Positions 1-8,393 of a stretch of 35,277 nt of DNA are shown here, piece by piece (position 1 is the stretch's first letter; every line of letters starts with the position of its first letter). The notes beneath the pieces were generated by a model. That model searched no databases. It had not been told where the DNA came from and worked only from the letters and a program-made list of their open reading frames with translations. Source of the stretch: Hoylesella saccharolytica JCM 17484 (lineage in GTDB: Bacteria > Bacteroidota > Bacteroidia > Bacteroidales > Bacteroidaceae); assembly GCF_000614205.1 (NCBI RefSeq), contig NZ_BAKN01000028.1, positions 1 through 35,277 on the forward strand, given 5' to 3'. Both the position numbers and the translations under genes were made by a program.

Positions 1-336
1 CGAACTCACGTTAAATATATCTATGCATTCTTGGTGCGATTCTCCCATAAAAAGTCGCTTATTCTGTATGAATGTGTCCCATGCTGTCTCAATGTGTCTC
101 AATCGCGACACTTGATGACACCGAGGTAGGTATCTCATGGTGTCTCAATAGTGACAACGAATGACATTTGCACGATTTGCATTTACACTCGCGGTAGAAA
201 TACAGTGCAAAAATAACTGGAAAAACTGTAACTAACAAATATACAACTTGATGTACTAAAATAGAAAAAGTCCATCACTTATAGGGACTTAGTCTAAATT
301 TCTCCAAGTTGTTCAGAGTTGCTAATAAGGTCTCAT
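1..336. other. Non-coding left flank, probably chromosome outside the island
   Basis: I see no credible gene here. The stretch holds two similar 26-bp direct repeats (95-120 and 141-166, both beginning TGTCTCAAT and ending ATGACA) and a small inverted repeat AAGTCC/GGACTT (269-274 and 285-290). If the 11-bp repeat at 337-347 is the left attachment site, this sequence would be chromosomal DNA originally downstream of mnmE. That is an inference from the repeat. Confidence 0.4.
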
Positions 337-347
337 TTGCCGATGCA
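337..347. other. Candidate left attachment core (att), 11-bp direct repeat
   Basis: The 11-mer TTGCCGATGCA occurs here and again at 19954-19964 in the same orientation, where it encodes the last residues (CIGK) of MnmE. The 3' end of mnmE is a known insertion site for other tyrosine-recombinase islands such as SGI1. GGTACAAG motifs lie 44 and 110 bp inside this site. The exact crossover point cannot be read from the sequence. Confidence 0.55.
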
Positions 348-797
348 GCATCATTACCTTTCTATCACTTAGGCGATTAGCCATTTAATCGGTACAAGGC
401 ACCCTAAAATAAATGAAAAATCAGTTTTATCTAACTGTTTTATAAGTGGTTACCTACTTGTACCGCATAGCTTTGTTCTCAATCTTTCAATCTTCTTTTT
501 GTCAGTATTGTCTATTAATCAGCTAATTACAATACCTCCCATTTGTTTTTAGCACACTTGCTCACTACAAAAGTACCCATTTCGGAGCATATCAAAGCAA
601 AATGACGCAGGGAAAATATCATAGCACTCCCTATTGGGTATAATTTCTTCTTTTACTGAAAATAATATCCCCGAAAAGGGGTATAATCGATTTATATTTC
701 TTATATTTGCCACTGATAAGGTATATAATGGCTTGAGCGGAGTGTGCAGTGCACAATGATATGCCTTGAGTGTGGAACTTCAAGCAATTGATGTAAG
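348..797 (+). promoter_or_regulatory. Island left margin and hipB promoter/operator region
   Basis: This 450-bp stretch has no convincing gene. A Bacteroidetes-type -7 element TATATTTG lies at 702-709, about 90 bp before the hipB start; no clear TTTG -33 element precedes it. Downstream, at 743-755, is the perfect palindrome TGTGCAGTGCACA (6-bp arms, 1-nt centre), followed by a looser inverted repeat CTTGA/TCAAG. The position between promoter and hipB suggests a HipB operator for autorepression, which is usual for hip loci. The role is inferred. Confidence 0.4.
391..464. other. Candidate left arm-type integrase sites
   Basis: GGTACAAG occurs at 391-398 (+) and, within GCGGTACAAGTA, at 455-466 on the - strand. 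A nearly identical pair (GCGGTACAAATA and GGTACAAG) lies at 19809-19829 next to the other end of the putative island. Repeats shared by both ends and placed just inside the core are what arm-binding sites of a tyrosine recombinase look like. No binding is shown. Confidence 0.45.
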
Positions 798-1022
798 ATG
801 GTAGCGAGGACAATCATAGCGCAGTATGTGAAGGAGATGCGCAAGAAATATAAACTGACACAAGTAGACCTCTCTGAGAAAGCAGGAGTGGGGCTACGCT
901 TTGTGCGTGAACTAGAGCAAGGCAAGACCACGCTCCGCCTCGATAAGGTCAATAAAGTTTTTGAACTCTTCGGTTCGGAGTGCGGTCCTGTGCCAATGAA
1001 ACGAGAAGGAGATGAAGTATGA
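798..1022 (+). CDS. hipB: HipB-like XRE-family antitoxin/repressor
   Basis: This is a 74-residue protein that is essentially one XRE-type helix-turn-helix domain (about residues 8-65), with the recognition region around KLTQVDLSEKAGVGLRFVRELEQGK. Proteins of this family bind DNA as dimers, repress their own operon and neutralise a HipA-type kinase. It is first in a tightly packed set: its stop overlaps the next start as ATGA (1019-1022), implying translational coupling. The 743-755 palindrome upstream is a plausible operator. Family assignment is firm; the antitoxin role rests on the two HipA-like genes that follow. Confidence 0.85.
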   Translation: MVARTIIAQYVKEMRKKYKLTQVDLSEKAGVGLRFVRELEQGKTTLRLDKVNKVFELFGSECGPVPMKREGDEV

Positions 1023-1354
1023 AGCAGGCAATTGTTTATTGGAAGAGGCTCAAGGCAGGTATTCTCACAGAAAGTGATGAGGGCTATTCCTTTGCTTACG
1101 ACAAGGACTATCTGACTATGCCCGAAGCTCAAGGAATAAGCCTAACGATGCCTTTGCGAGAAGAACCTTTCCAAAGTAATACGCTTCATCCATTCTTTGA
1201 CGGACTTATTCCTGAGGGATGGCTATTAGATATTGCTCAGAAGAATTGGAAAATAGATGCAAGGGATCGCATGGCGTTATTGTTGGCTTGTTGCCGAGAC
1301 TGTATTGGGGCGGTAAGTATTAAATCTCTAAATACGACTGAAGATGACGAATAG
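1019..1354 (+). CDS. hipS: HipS-like protein (HipA N-terminal subdomain)
   Basis: The 111 residues match only the N-terminal subdomain of HipA. Typical features are the opening beta-strands with a glycine turn, the SLTMPLREEPF stretch, the HPFFDGLIPEGWLLD signature (about residues 58-72) and the following helix that ends near GAVSI. The kinase domain is missing here and is encoded by the next gene. In E. coli HipBST this split arrangement makes HipS the actual antitoxin against HipT. The gene overlaps hipB by 4 bp and the kinase gene by 11 bp, so all three are probably co-translated. That HipS is the antitoxin here is transferred from the E. coli system. Confidence 0.8.
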   Translation: MKQAIVYWKRLKAGILTESDEGYSFAYDKDYLTMPEAQGISLTMPLREEPFQSNTLHPFFDGLIPEGWLLDIAQKNWKIDARDRMALLLACCRDCIGAVSIKSLNTTEDDE

Positions 1355-2294
1355 ATGCCTATATTGCTACGAACCTTTGGTTGATGGAGAGGTGGATTAC
1401 CATGCCAAGTGTTGCCGCAAATTGTTTGGGATGCCCCAAGCACCGATATTGCCCTATAGAAGTAACGAAGTACGAGCGTTGGCTGACGAGGTTGTTCGTT
1501 CTCAAACCACAGTGACAGGAGTACAACCCAAGCTGTCTCTCGACTTTGATCAGATGAGCAATTCTCCCAAGCGATTTACCATTGTGGGTTTGTGGGGTCG
1601 GTTTATTCTTAAACCTCAAACAGAGCGTTATCCGCATCTCCCCGAGTTGGAAGATGTGTCGATGCACCTTGCCGAGATTGCCAAGATTGAAACAGTTCCT
1701 CATGGACTGATGCGATTTAGCGATGGTGAGCTATGCTATATCACTCGTCGCATAGACCGAACAGAGCTGGGCGAAAAACTCCCAATGGAAGATATGTGTC
1801 AGCTTTCAGAGCGTCTGACCGAGTATAAGTACAAAGGCTCACACGAGCAGATGGCCAAGCTCATCACCAAGTATAGTTCTGTGCCGAAGCTTGATCTTGT
1901 CAAGTATTGGGAGCAGGTACTCTTTTCGTGGCTGATAGGTAATGCGGATATGCACCTCAAGAATTACTCGCTCTATGCGCCAATAGGCAACGAATACCAA
2001 CTAACACCCGCCTATGATCTGCTGTCTACGGCACTTGCTATTCCTGAGGATACGGAAGAACTTGCACTGACGCTCTGTGGCAAAAAGCGCAAACTCACTC
2101 GCCAACACTTCCTCGAAGCTATGACAGCCTCAGGACTAGATGAGAAAGTGTGCGACAACATCTTCGCTCGCTTTGAGCGCCTCCTCCCCGAATGGGAAGC
2201 CTGCATCCACCAGAGCTTCTTACCAAAGGGGATGCAGGAACAGTATGTTGCATTAATGAAATATAGATTTGAAACATTCAATCTAAGCATATAA
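1344..2294 (+). CDS. hipT: HipT-like serine/threonine kinase toxin
   Basis: This 316-residue protein is the kinase half of HipA. It starts with a Cys/His knuckle (C5, C8, H20, C23) typical of short HipT-type proteins, then the glycine-rich loop TVTGVQPKLS (56-65), the ATP-site lysine in FILKP (K90), the catalytic loop IGNADMHLKN (D202, N207) and the metal-binding D225 in PAYDLLS. All key kinase residues are present. E. coli HipT phosphorylates TrpS and is regulated by phosphorylation of a Ser-Ile-Ser motif in the loop; here that position reads T-V-T (56-58), so a threonine version of the same control is possible. The gene ends 3 bp before hsdM. Target unknown. Confidence 0.85.
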   Translation: MTNRCLYCYEPLVDGEVDYHAKCCRKLFGMPQAPILPYRSNEVRALADEVVRSQTTVTGVQPKLSLDFDQMSNSPKRFTIVGLWGRFILKPQTERYPHLPELEDVSMHLAEIAKIETVPHGLMRFSDGELCYITRRIDRTELGEKLPMEDMCQLSERLTEYKYKGSHEQMAKLITKYSSVPKLDLVKYWEQVLFSWLIGNADMHLKNYSLYAPIGNEYQLTPAYDLLSTALAIPEDTEELALTLCGKKRKLTRQHFLEAMTASGLDEKVCDNIFARFERLLPEWEACIHQSFLPKGMQEQYVALMKYRFETFNLSI

Positions 2295-2297
2295 AGA

Positions 2298-3890
2298 ATG
2301 GCTAAAAAGAAAAAGGAAGAGACATTAAATCTCGAAACTATACTATTCAACTGTCGAGACTACCTCCGTAGTAATGCAACCCTCAATGACAAGAGAGATT
2401 TACTTTTGACTCTGGTATTCCTCCGCTTCATCGGGGAGAAGTTTGAGGATGCTCAGGAGACATTGCGCCAGAGTTTCATCGAGAGTGGAATCACTGACGA
2501 AGCTATCATCTCAATGCGCCTCAATAACCCTCGAGCATACGGAGGAACTGCATTTGTTCCTGAGAAGGCTCGATGGAGTCTATTCTTGGAGACTCCGAGT
2601 GAAAAGTTAAATAGTACACTGGACGATGCACTCCAATGTCTGGAGGAAAGTGGCGATACTCTCAAAGGGTGTGTGCGCTTAGGTCTATTTACTGCTATAA
2701 ATCTGGAGAAAAGTGTCATCAAAAAGGTGGTGGATGAGGTCAATAAGATTTCGCACAAGGTCTTTGGTGAGCAGAAGGATCTCATTGGACGAGTCTATGA
2801 ATACTTCCTCAAGTCTTTTGCTGTCAATGCCTCTAAAGAGGAGGGCGAGTTCTATACTCCTCACGATATTGTAGAGCTGATAGCTGCCTTTATAGAGCCT
2901 TATGATGGTACACTCTACGACCCCTGCTGTGGCTCGGGTGGTATGTTTGTGCAGTGTGCCAAGTATGTAGAGGAAAAGGATGGCGACATCGCTCAAATCA
3001 ATGTATATGGTCAAGAGAATGACCCTGCGACCTATCGTTTGGCTAAGATGAACTTAGCGGTGCGAGGTATTTCGCACCACTTAGGCGAGCGGAATGCCTC
3101 CTCCTTCACCAACGACCTACACAAAGGACTCACCTTTGATTACATTATGGCTAATCCTCCCTTTAATCTCAAGCGGTGGTACGACACGGCACTCAGCACC
3201 GACCCTCGCTGGGCAGACTATGGTGTGCCACCAGAGAGCAATGCCAACTATGCGTGGATACTGCATATCCTCTCGAAGCTCAAAGCGGGGCGTGGCGTCG
3301 CAGGCTTCCTCCTTGCCAATGGCGCACTGGGGGACAGTGATGCCAGTGAGATACGTCGCAAACTTATCGAAGGGGACAAAGTGGAAGCCATCATCGTACT
3401 TCCCCGAGAACTATTCTACGCTACAGATATATCTGTTACCCTCTGGATACTCAACCAAAACAAGAGAGGTGGCACCCATCATGGTCGCAGGTTACGCAAT
3501 CGCTCGGGCGAAATCCTATTCATGGACTTGCGTCAATGGACAACCAATGCCGTCAAAGGCGAGCAAAAGAAGAAAGTAGAGTTACACTCAGACCAAGTAC
3601 GACGAGCATCTGACATCTATTTTCGTTGGCAGAGAGAGGGCACGGACGGTACGCAATATGCTGAGCCCGAACTCTATCGGTCTGTAGGTATAGACGAACT
3701 GAGAGTCAATGACTTCACGCTGGTTCCCAGTCGTTATATCGAGTTTATAGATAGGGATAGCCAGATTGATTACCACCAAGTACTCACTGCAACAGCTAAC
3801 ACTGTGTCAGATTTACTCAAGCGACAAACAGAGAATGACAAGATGTTGCGCCAAGCACTTAAACAATTAGGCTATGACTGCGAAGAATAA
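2298..3890 (+). CDS. hsdM: Type I restriction-modification methyltransferase subunit HsdM
   Basis: This 530-residue subunit would transfer a methyl group from SAM to adenine within the site chosen by HsdS. The N-terminal HsdM_N helical region (about 10-160) is followed by FYTPHDIVELI, SAM-binding motif I DPCCGSGG (208-215) and catalytic motif NPPF (286-289), and by a C-terminal segment containing LPRELFYAT and FMDLR. The length is typical. It lies 3 bp after the hip kinase gene and overlaps hsdS by 17 bp, so the hip and hsd genes look like one transcript. No lesion is seen. Confidence 0.95.
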   Translation: MAKKKKEETLNLETILFNCRDYLRSNATLNDKRDLLLTLVFLRFIGEKFEDAQETLRQSFIESGITDEAIISMRLNNPRAYGGTAFVPEKARWSLFLETPSEKLNSTLDDALQCLEESGDTLKGCVRLGLFTAINLEKSVIKKVVDEVNKISHKVFGEQKDLIGRVYEYFLKSFAVNASKEEGEFYTPHDIVELIAAFIEPYDGTLYDPCCGSGGMFVQCAKYVEEKDGDIAQINVYGQENDPATYRLAKMNLAVRGISHHLGERNASSFTNDLHKGLTFDYIMANPPFNLKRWYDTALSTDPRWADYGVPPESNANYAWILHILSKLKAGRGVAGFLLANGALGDSDASEIRRKLIEGDKVEAIIVLPRELFYATDISVTLWILNQNKRGGTHHGRRLRNRSGEILFMDLRQWTTNAVKGEQKKKVELHSDQVRRASDIYFRWQREGTDGTQYAEPELYRSVGIDELRVNDFTLVPSRYIEFIDRDSQIDYHQVLTATANTVSDLLKRQTENDKMLRQALKQLGYDCEE

Positions 3891-4992
3891 AACAACTCCG
3901 TGGATCAGGCTCGGTGACTATATCGAAGAGTGCGACGAACGTAATCTCGAAGGACTACCACTTCCTTTTTATGGAATTAATAAGGAAAAGACGTTTATGC
4001 CAACTGTTGCTGATACGAACCAATTAGACAATTCCAAGTACAAAGTTGTAGGTCAGGGGGTATTTGTTTTTAGTGGAATGCAAACTGGACGAGATCAATG
4101 TATCCGCTTGGCTCTGAGAGAAGACAAAAATCCAGTGTTAATATCGCCAGCATATACAACTTTCAGAATGAAGGATGAGAGTAAGTTGCTTCCTGAATAT
4201 CTATTTATATTCTTTAAGCGCAAGGAAATGGATCGGTATGGCGCATTTCTTAGTGATGGAAGTATTCGTTCTAATCTTGATTGGGATCGATTTTGTGATA
4301 TTCGTATCCCCTTGCCATCAATTGAAGTACAACAAGAGTTAGTCAATACTTACACTGGACTACAGCGTTTAGCCGAAGAGAATGAGGCCTTAATAGCCCC
4401 ATTGTCCAAAGCCTGCCAAGCGTTTATCGTAGATTGCCAAAAGAAATACCCATCAGTTGAACTCGGTAAGTACATCGAGGAGGAGGATGAAAGAAACTTG
4501 GACTTGTTGGTTACTCTTTCACAAGGTATCGCCAATACAAAAGTGTTCCAAGAGCCAAAGCAGGTATCTGCAAATTCTAAATCTGATAAAATTGTTCGCA
4601 AAGGATATTTTGCTTATAATCGTGCAACCACTCGCAATGGAGAAAAAATTTCTATAGCTTATCGCATTGGAGAGGATTGTACGATATCATCAGCGTATTG
4701 TGTTTTCCGTATAAAACAAGAGGAACTACTTAATCCGAATTTTCTTTGGCTCTGGTTTTCTCGTCCCGAATTTGATCGTTATGCTCGTTATATGTCTAAA
4801 GGGAGTGCACATGAGTTTTTCGACTGGGAGGAACTTTGTCGAGTCCACGTCCCCTTGCCTCCTCTTGAGGTACAGCAGTCAATAGTTAATCTCTACCACT
4901 GTATTGAGGAAGCTAAAAAGATAGCAAGCGAAGCTCGAGCGCAATTACAAACCCTATGTCCGGCACTGATACAGTACGCCGAACATAACTAA
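3874..4992 (+). CDS. hsdS: Type I restriction-modification specificity subunit HsdS
   Basis: The 372-residue subunit determines the DNA site recognised by the whole complex. It is built from two parallel halves. Each starts with a similar stretch (IRLGDYIEECDERN near residue 12; VELGKYIEEEDERN near 195), contains a variable target-recognition domain, and ends in a conserved helix region (PLPSIEVQQELVNTY and PLPPLEVQQSIVNLY). This predicts a bipartite recognition sequence. There is no second hsdS or inverted partial copy nearby, so phase variation by inversion is not supported. The start overlaps hsdM; hsdR begins 12 bp downstream. Confidence 0.93.
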   Translation: MTAKNKTTPWIRLGDYIEECDERNLEGLPLPFYGINKEKTFMPTVADTNQLDNSKYKVVGQGVFVFSGMQTGRDQCIRLALREDKNPVLISPAYTTFRMKDESKLLPEYLFIFFKRKEMDRYGAFLSDGSIRSNLDWDRFCDIRIPLPSIEVQQELVNTYTGLQRLAEENEALIAPLSKACQAFIVDCQKKYPSVELGKYIEEEDERNLDLLVTLSQGIANTKVFQEPKQVSANSKSDKIVRKGYFAYNRATTRNGEKISIAYRIGEDCTISSAYCVFRIKQEELLNPNFLWLWFSRPEFDRYARYMSKGSAHEFFDWEELCRVHVPLPPLEVQQSIVNLYHCIEEAKKIASEARAQLQTLCPALIQYAEHN

Positions 4993-5004
4993 AAAGGGAC
5001 GAAG

Positions 5005-7739
5005 ATGAAGTTTTATGAAAGTGAATATGAGGAAGCCCTCATAGACTTGCTGCAGCAAGAGGGGTGGGATTACACTCATGGAGGTAATATAAGACGTAAC
5101 AATAGAGATATTCTCATCTACAGAGACCTACGCCAGTATCTCCAAGAGCGCTATCCAGCATTGGAGGCTAATGACTTGGACGAAATTGTCAGCCACCTAC
5201 AACATACAGGGGGACAGACTCACTTTGATGTACTTCGCAATACGTATCGTCTACTACGAGATGGCTATCGCTATACTCGTCACTCCGATGGCGAGATTTT
5301 CGATATAGAGTATATTGATTTCGATACCCCTTCGGACAATCGCTTCCGTTGTGTCAATCAATACGAAGTGGGCTATGGGATGCAAGGAGATAGGCGTATC
5401 CCAGATGTGCTACTCTTCGTCAATGGTATCCCCCTCTGTATCTTTGAGCTAAAGAACCCTACGGATGCCACGGCAACCATAGCAGATGCCTATCAGCAAA
5501 TCCATACTCGCTATATGAGGGACATACCGCATCTACTACGCTACTGTCCCCTCTCATGTATCAGTGATGCAACCGCCAACAATACCAAACTGGGTACGAC
5601 CTATACGCCCTATGAGCATTATTATGCTTGGAAGAAAGTCAATAACGAAGATAAGGTAGCAGAGAAAGGTTTGGACCAAGTACGTACAATCGTATCGGGA
5701 GTGTATGCCCCTGTGCGCTTTTTGGAGATCGTGCGTGATTATATCTACTTCCCAGACGAAGTACATCCGAAGCAAGAAGAAGTCGTCTGTCGCTACCCTC
5801 AATTCTTTGCGACTCGTATGCTTCGAGAGAGTGTAGTCCAAGCATTTGAGAGACAGGATAACAAGGGAGGTACTTACTTCGGGGCTACGGGGTGTGGCAA
5901 GACCTATACCATGATGTTTTTGGCTCGCCAACTCTCCTTGCGTTGTCCCGAACTTGGTTCTCCTACCATTGTGATGATAGTAGACCGTGAGGATTTGCAG
6001 TCCCAAGCGGGCAAACTATTTTTACGATCCGAAGATTTTCTCTCGATAGGAGCTGCCAAGATCATCACTGACCGAGAGAACTTAAAAACTGAAATGTCTC
6101 TTCGCCAGTCGGGCGGATTCTTTATCTGTACCATCCAGAAGTTTTGTGAGGAGATAGGGCTGCTCAATACACGGCACAACATTATTTGCTTTTCCGACGA
6201 AGCTCATCGTAGCCAAGTACGGCTCAACACTCAACTCAAGGTTAGGCAGTCGGCCAAGGAGGAATCATCACTCAAAGAGGCTGAGCAAATAGGAGCTTTC
6301 GTCACGAAGCCTTATGCCGAGCACTTGCGTACCGCCTTCCCCAACGCTACTTTTGTCGGCTTTACTGGTACGCCGATAGATGAAACGATACAGGTCTTTG
6401 GTGGTATTGTCGATAGCTATACGATGAAGCAGGCTGTAGATGATGGCATAACCGTAGGCTTGAAGTATATCCCGCGCATCGCTAAGGTTACACTCGACAC
6501 AGCTAAAGTCGAAGAAATAGACCGCTACTACAATCAGTGTGCAGAGGAGGGAGCGACAGAGGCTGATATTGCGACCAGCAAGAGAGCAATGAGTGCTATG
6601 GAGGTTATCTTGGGGGATGATGAGCGACTAGAGCGACTTGCCAAGGATATAGCAGATCACTATACTCAGGCCTGTAACAACAAGGCGGATGTACCCCAAA
6701 AGGCTATGATTGTGTGTAGCAAAAGATCTATAGCATACAACCTGTTGAAGAAGTTTGAGTCCTTATATCCAGACTGGTTCGTTGAGCGAAAGTCTCCTGA
6801 TGATACGCTACTGAGTGATAAAGAGCTACGAAGTCTCCCCAAAATGCCGACCATTGCTATGGTGGCAACACGTGGAAAGGATGACCCGAAAGAGATGTAT
6901 GACTATCTGGGTGATAGAAGTCGGACAAAGTTGCTTGACGATGCGTTCAAGATGGAGCAGTCCAACTTCCGTGTCGTCATCGTCGTCGACATGTGGATCA
7001 CCGGCTTTGATGTCCCCTGCCTAACCTATCTATACAACGATAAGCCATTGCAGAAACAAACGCTTATACAGACCATTAGTCGTGTGAACCGTAAATTTGC
7101 AGGCAAGGAGTTTGGGTACGTCGTAGACTATATCGGTATCCGAAAGAATATGATGGAGGCAATGAGTCGATTTGGCGGAGAGGACTTTGGACCAAGTGAG
7201 GATGATGTACAGCAGGCATTGGACGCTCTCATCGTAGAGATTGACCTCATTAAGAAGCTCTTTGTGGGCTTTGATCTCACTCCTTTCATCGACAAGAATA
7301 CAAAGCCATTGGAGCGACTGGAATGCCTTTCCGAAGCTGCCAATTATATCCAATCGCAAACGTCTGAATGGAACAAAGACCAAGGCAATCGTCCTCCAAA
7401 AGCCGTCAGCGCTCAAAGTTATTTCTTAGCTCATATCAAACGCCTTCGAGTGGCGTATGATATCTGTCAGCCATCAGCTGTCCTTAACCACGAATTGCTT
7501 TCGCTCTCGCAATGCTTTATGGCGGTAGCTTCTTATATTCGTAAGACTTCTAGTGACAAGCACGATGCTGAGAGTATGAATAGAGCCGTGGAGAAGATGG
7601 TGAGGGAAGCACTGGTGTGTAACTCTGTGGTCAGTATTCTTGATACCGATGTGGAGGAACAGATTTTTAGTCCTGAGTTTGTAGCACAACTCGAGGGTAT
7701 AAAACTACCTGCGACTAAGTTGGAAGTATTGGTAAATAG
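5005..7739 (+). CDS. hsdR: Type I restriction endonuclease subunit HsdR, part 1 (frameshifted gene)
   Basis: This is the main part of the translocating restriction subunit. It has an N-terminal PD-(D/E)XK nuclease (D134, then FELK with E148 and K150), a Walker A motif GATGCGKT (293-300), DEAH box (398-401), the GFTGTP helicase motif, and the motor motif region around TGFDVPCL and TISRVNR. The frame then runs out of homology near residue 912 and stops at 7809. The expected continuation (LRKAIREYKNTNKIAAEKY) is found one frame away from 7740. Inserting one C near 7740 joins the pieces into about 1096 residues, a normal HsdR length. It is either a real frameshift or a sequence error. Confidence 0.9.
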
Positions 7740-8294
7740 CTCCGCAAAGCCATTAGAGAGTATAAGAATACCAATAAAATCGCAGCAGAGAAGTATGAGG
7801 CGCTACTAAAGGAAACACTGGACAAATATCACGAACGTCGATCAGCTCTTTCGGCAGAAGAAGCCTCGCAGACACAAGCAACAGCAGTTTCAAAGATTAT
7901 GGAAGAGGCAACGAAACAGGCTCTGGAACTACTAGAACAGCTTGGTAAGGATCGAGAGAGCTTTCGGCATCTGGGTTTAACCTTTGAGGAAAAGGCGTTC
8001 TATGATATTTTAATGCACTTGCGAGATAAGTACAACTTCGAGTACGGAGAGGATAAAGAGGAGAACGGCTTTATCTTCAACGACAAGTGTAAGATATTGG
8101 CTAAGAAGATTAAAGAACTGATAGACATCCAATCCTCTTTTACCGACTGGCTCAATAATAGTAATATCCGTGCAGACCTCAACAACAAGATATTCATTTG
8201 TCTCCACCAAAATGGTTATCCACCTCAGTACAATGACGAGGTTATCGACCAAGTGATGGAGCAGGTGGAGCACTTCAAGGAATATGGGAGATGA
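7740..8294 (+). CDS. hsdR: HsdR, part 2 (C-terminal domain in shifted frame)
   Basis: This frame continues HsdR directly after the break: a basic helical stretch beginning LRKAIREYKN, then KYEALLKETLDKYHERR, and the C-terminal helical region with GLTFEEKAFYDIL. This C-terminal region of HsdR contacts the methyltransferase core. The first in-frame ATG is at 7899, but homology extends upstream without a start, so this is not an independent gene. If the frameshift is real, HsdR would lack its C-terminus and restriction would probably fail while modification by HsdM/HsdS remains. Confidence 0.85.
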   Translation, partial: LRKAIREYKNTNKIAAEKYEALLKETLDKYHERRSALSAEEASQTQATAVSKIMEEATKQALELLEQLGKDRESFRHLGLTFEEKAFYDILMHLRDKYNFEYGEDKEENGFIFNDKCKILAKKIKELIDIQSSFTDWLNNSNIRADLNNKIFICLHQNGYPPQYNDEVIDQVMEQVEHFKEYGR

Positions 8295-8393
8295 CCCATG
8301 TTAATTTATTCGTGAGTAATCATTTCAGACGTCTTAATGCAAATAATAGACATAAACAATTGACATACTCGCTATACTTAAAAATACACAATT

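Noticed and set aside
701..1132. A 143-residue - strand open frame over hipB
   Set aside because: It is the complement of hipB and the start of hipS, and its low-information sequence looks like a shadow frame.
3874..4992. Invertible hsdS shufflon
   Set aside because: The two halves are similar, but there is no second hsdS, no inverted copy and no nearby invertase dedicated to it.
7899..8294. Separate small gene after hsdR
   Set aside because: The frame is open back to 7740 and encodes the missing HsdR C-terminus, so it is the tail of hsdR.
8360..8378. TTGACA/TATACT promoter before the SIR2 gene
   Set aside because: The two boxes are only 7 bp apart, far too close, and Bacteroidetes promoters use a different consensus.
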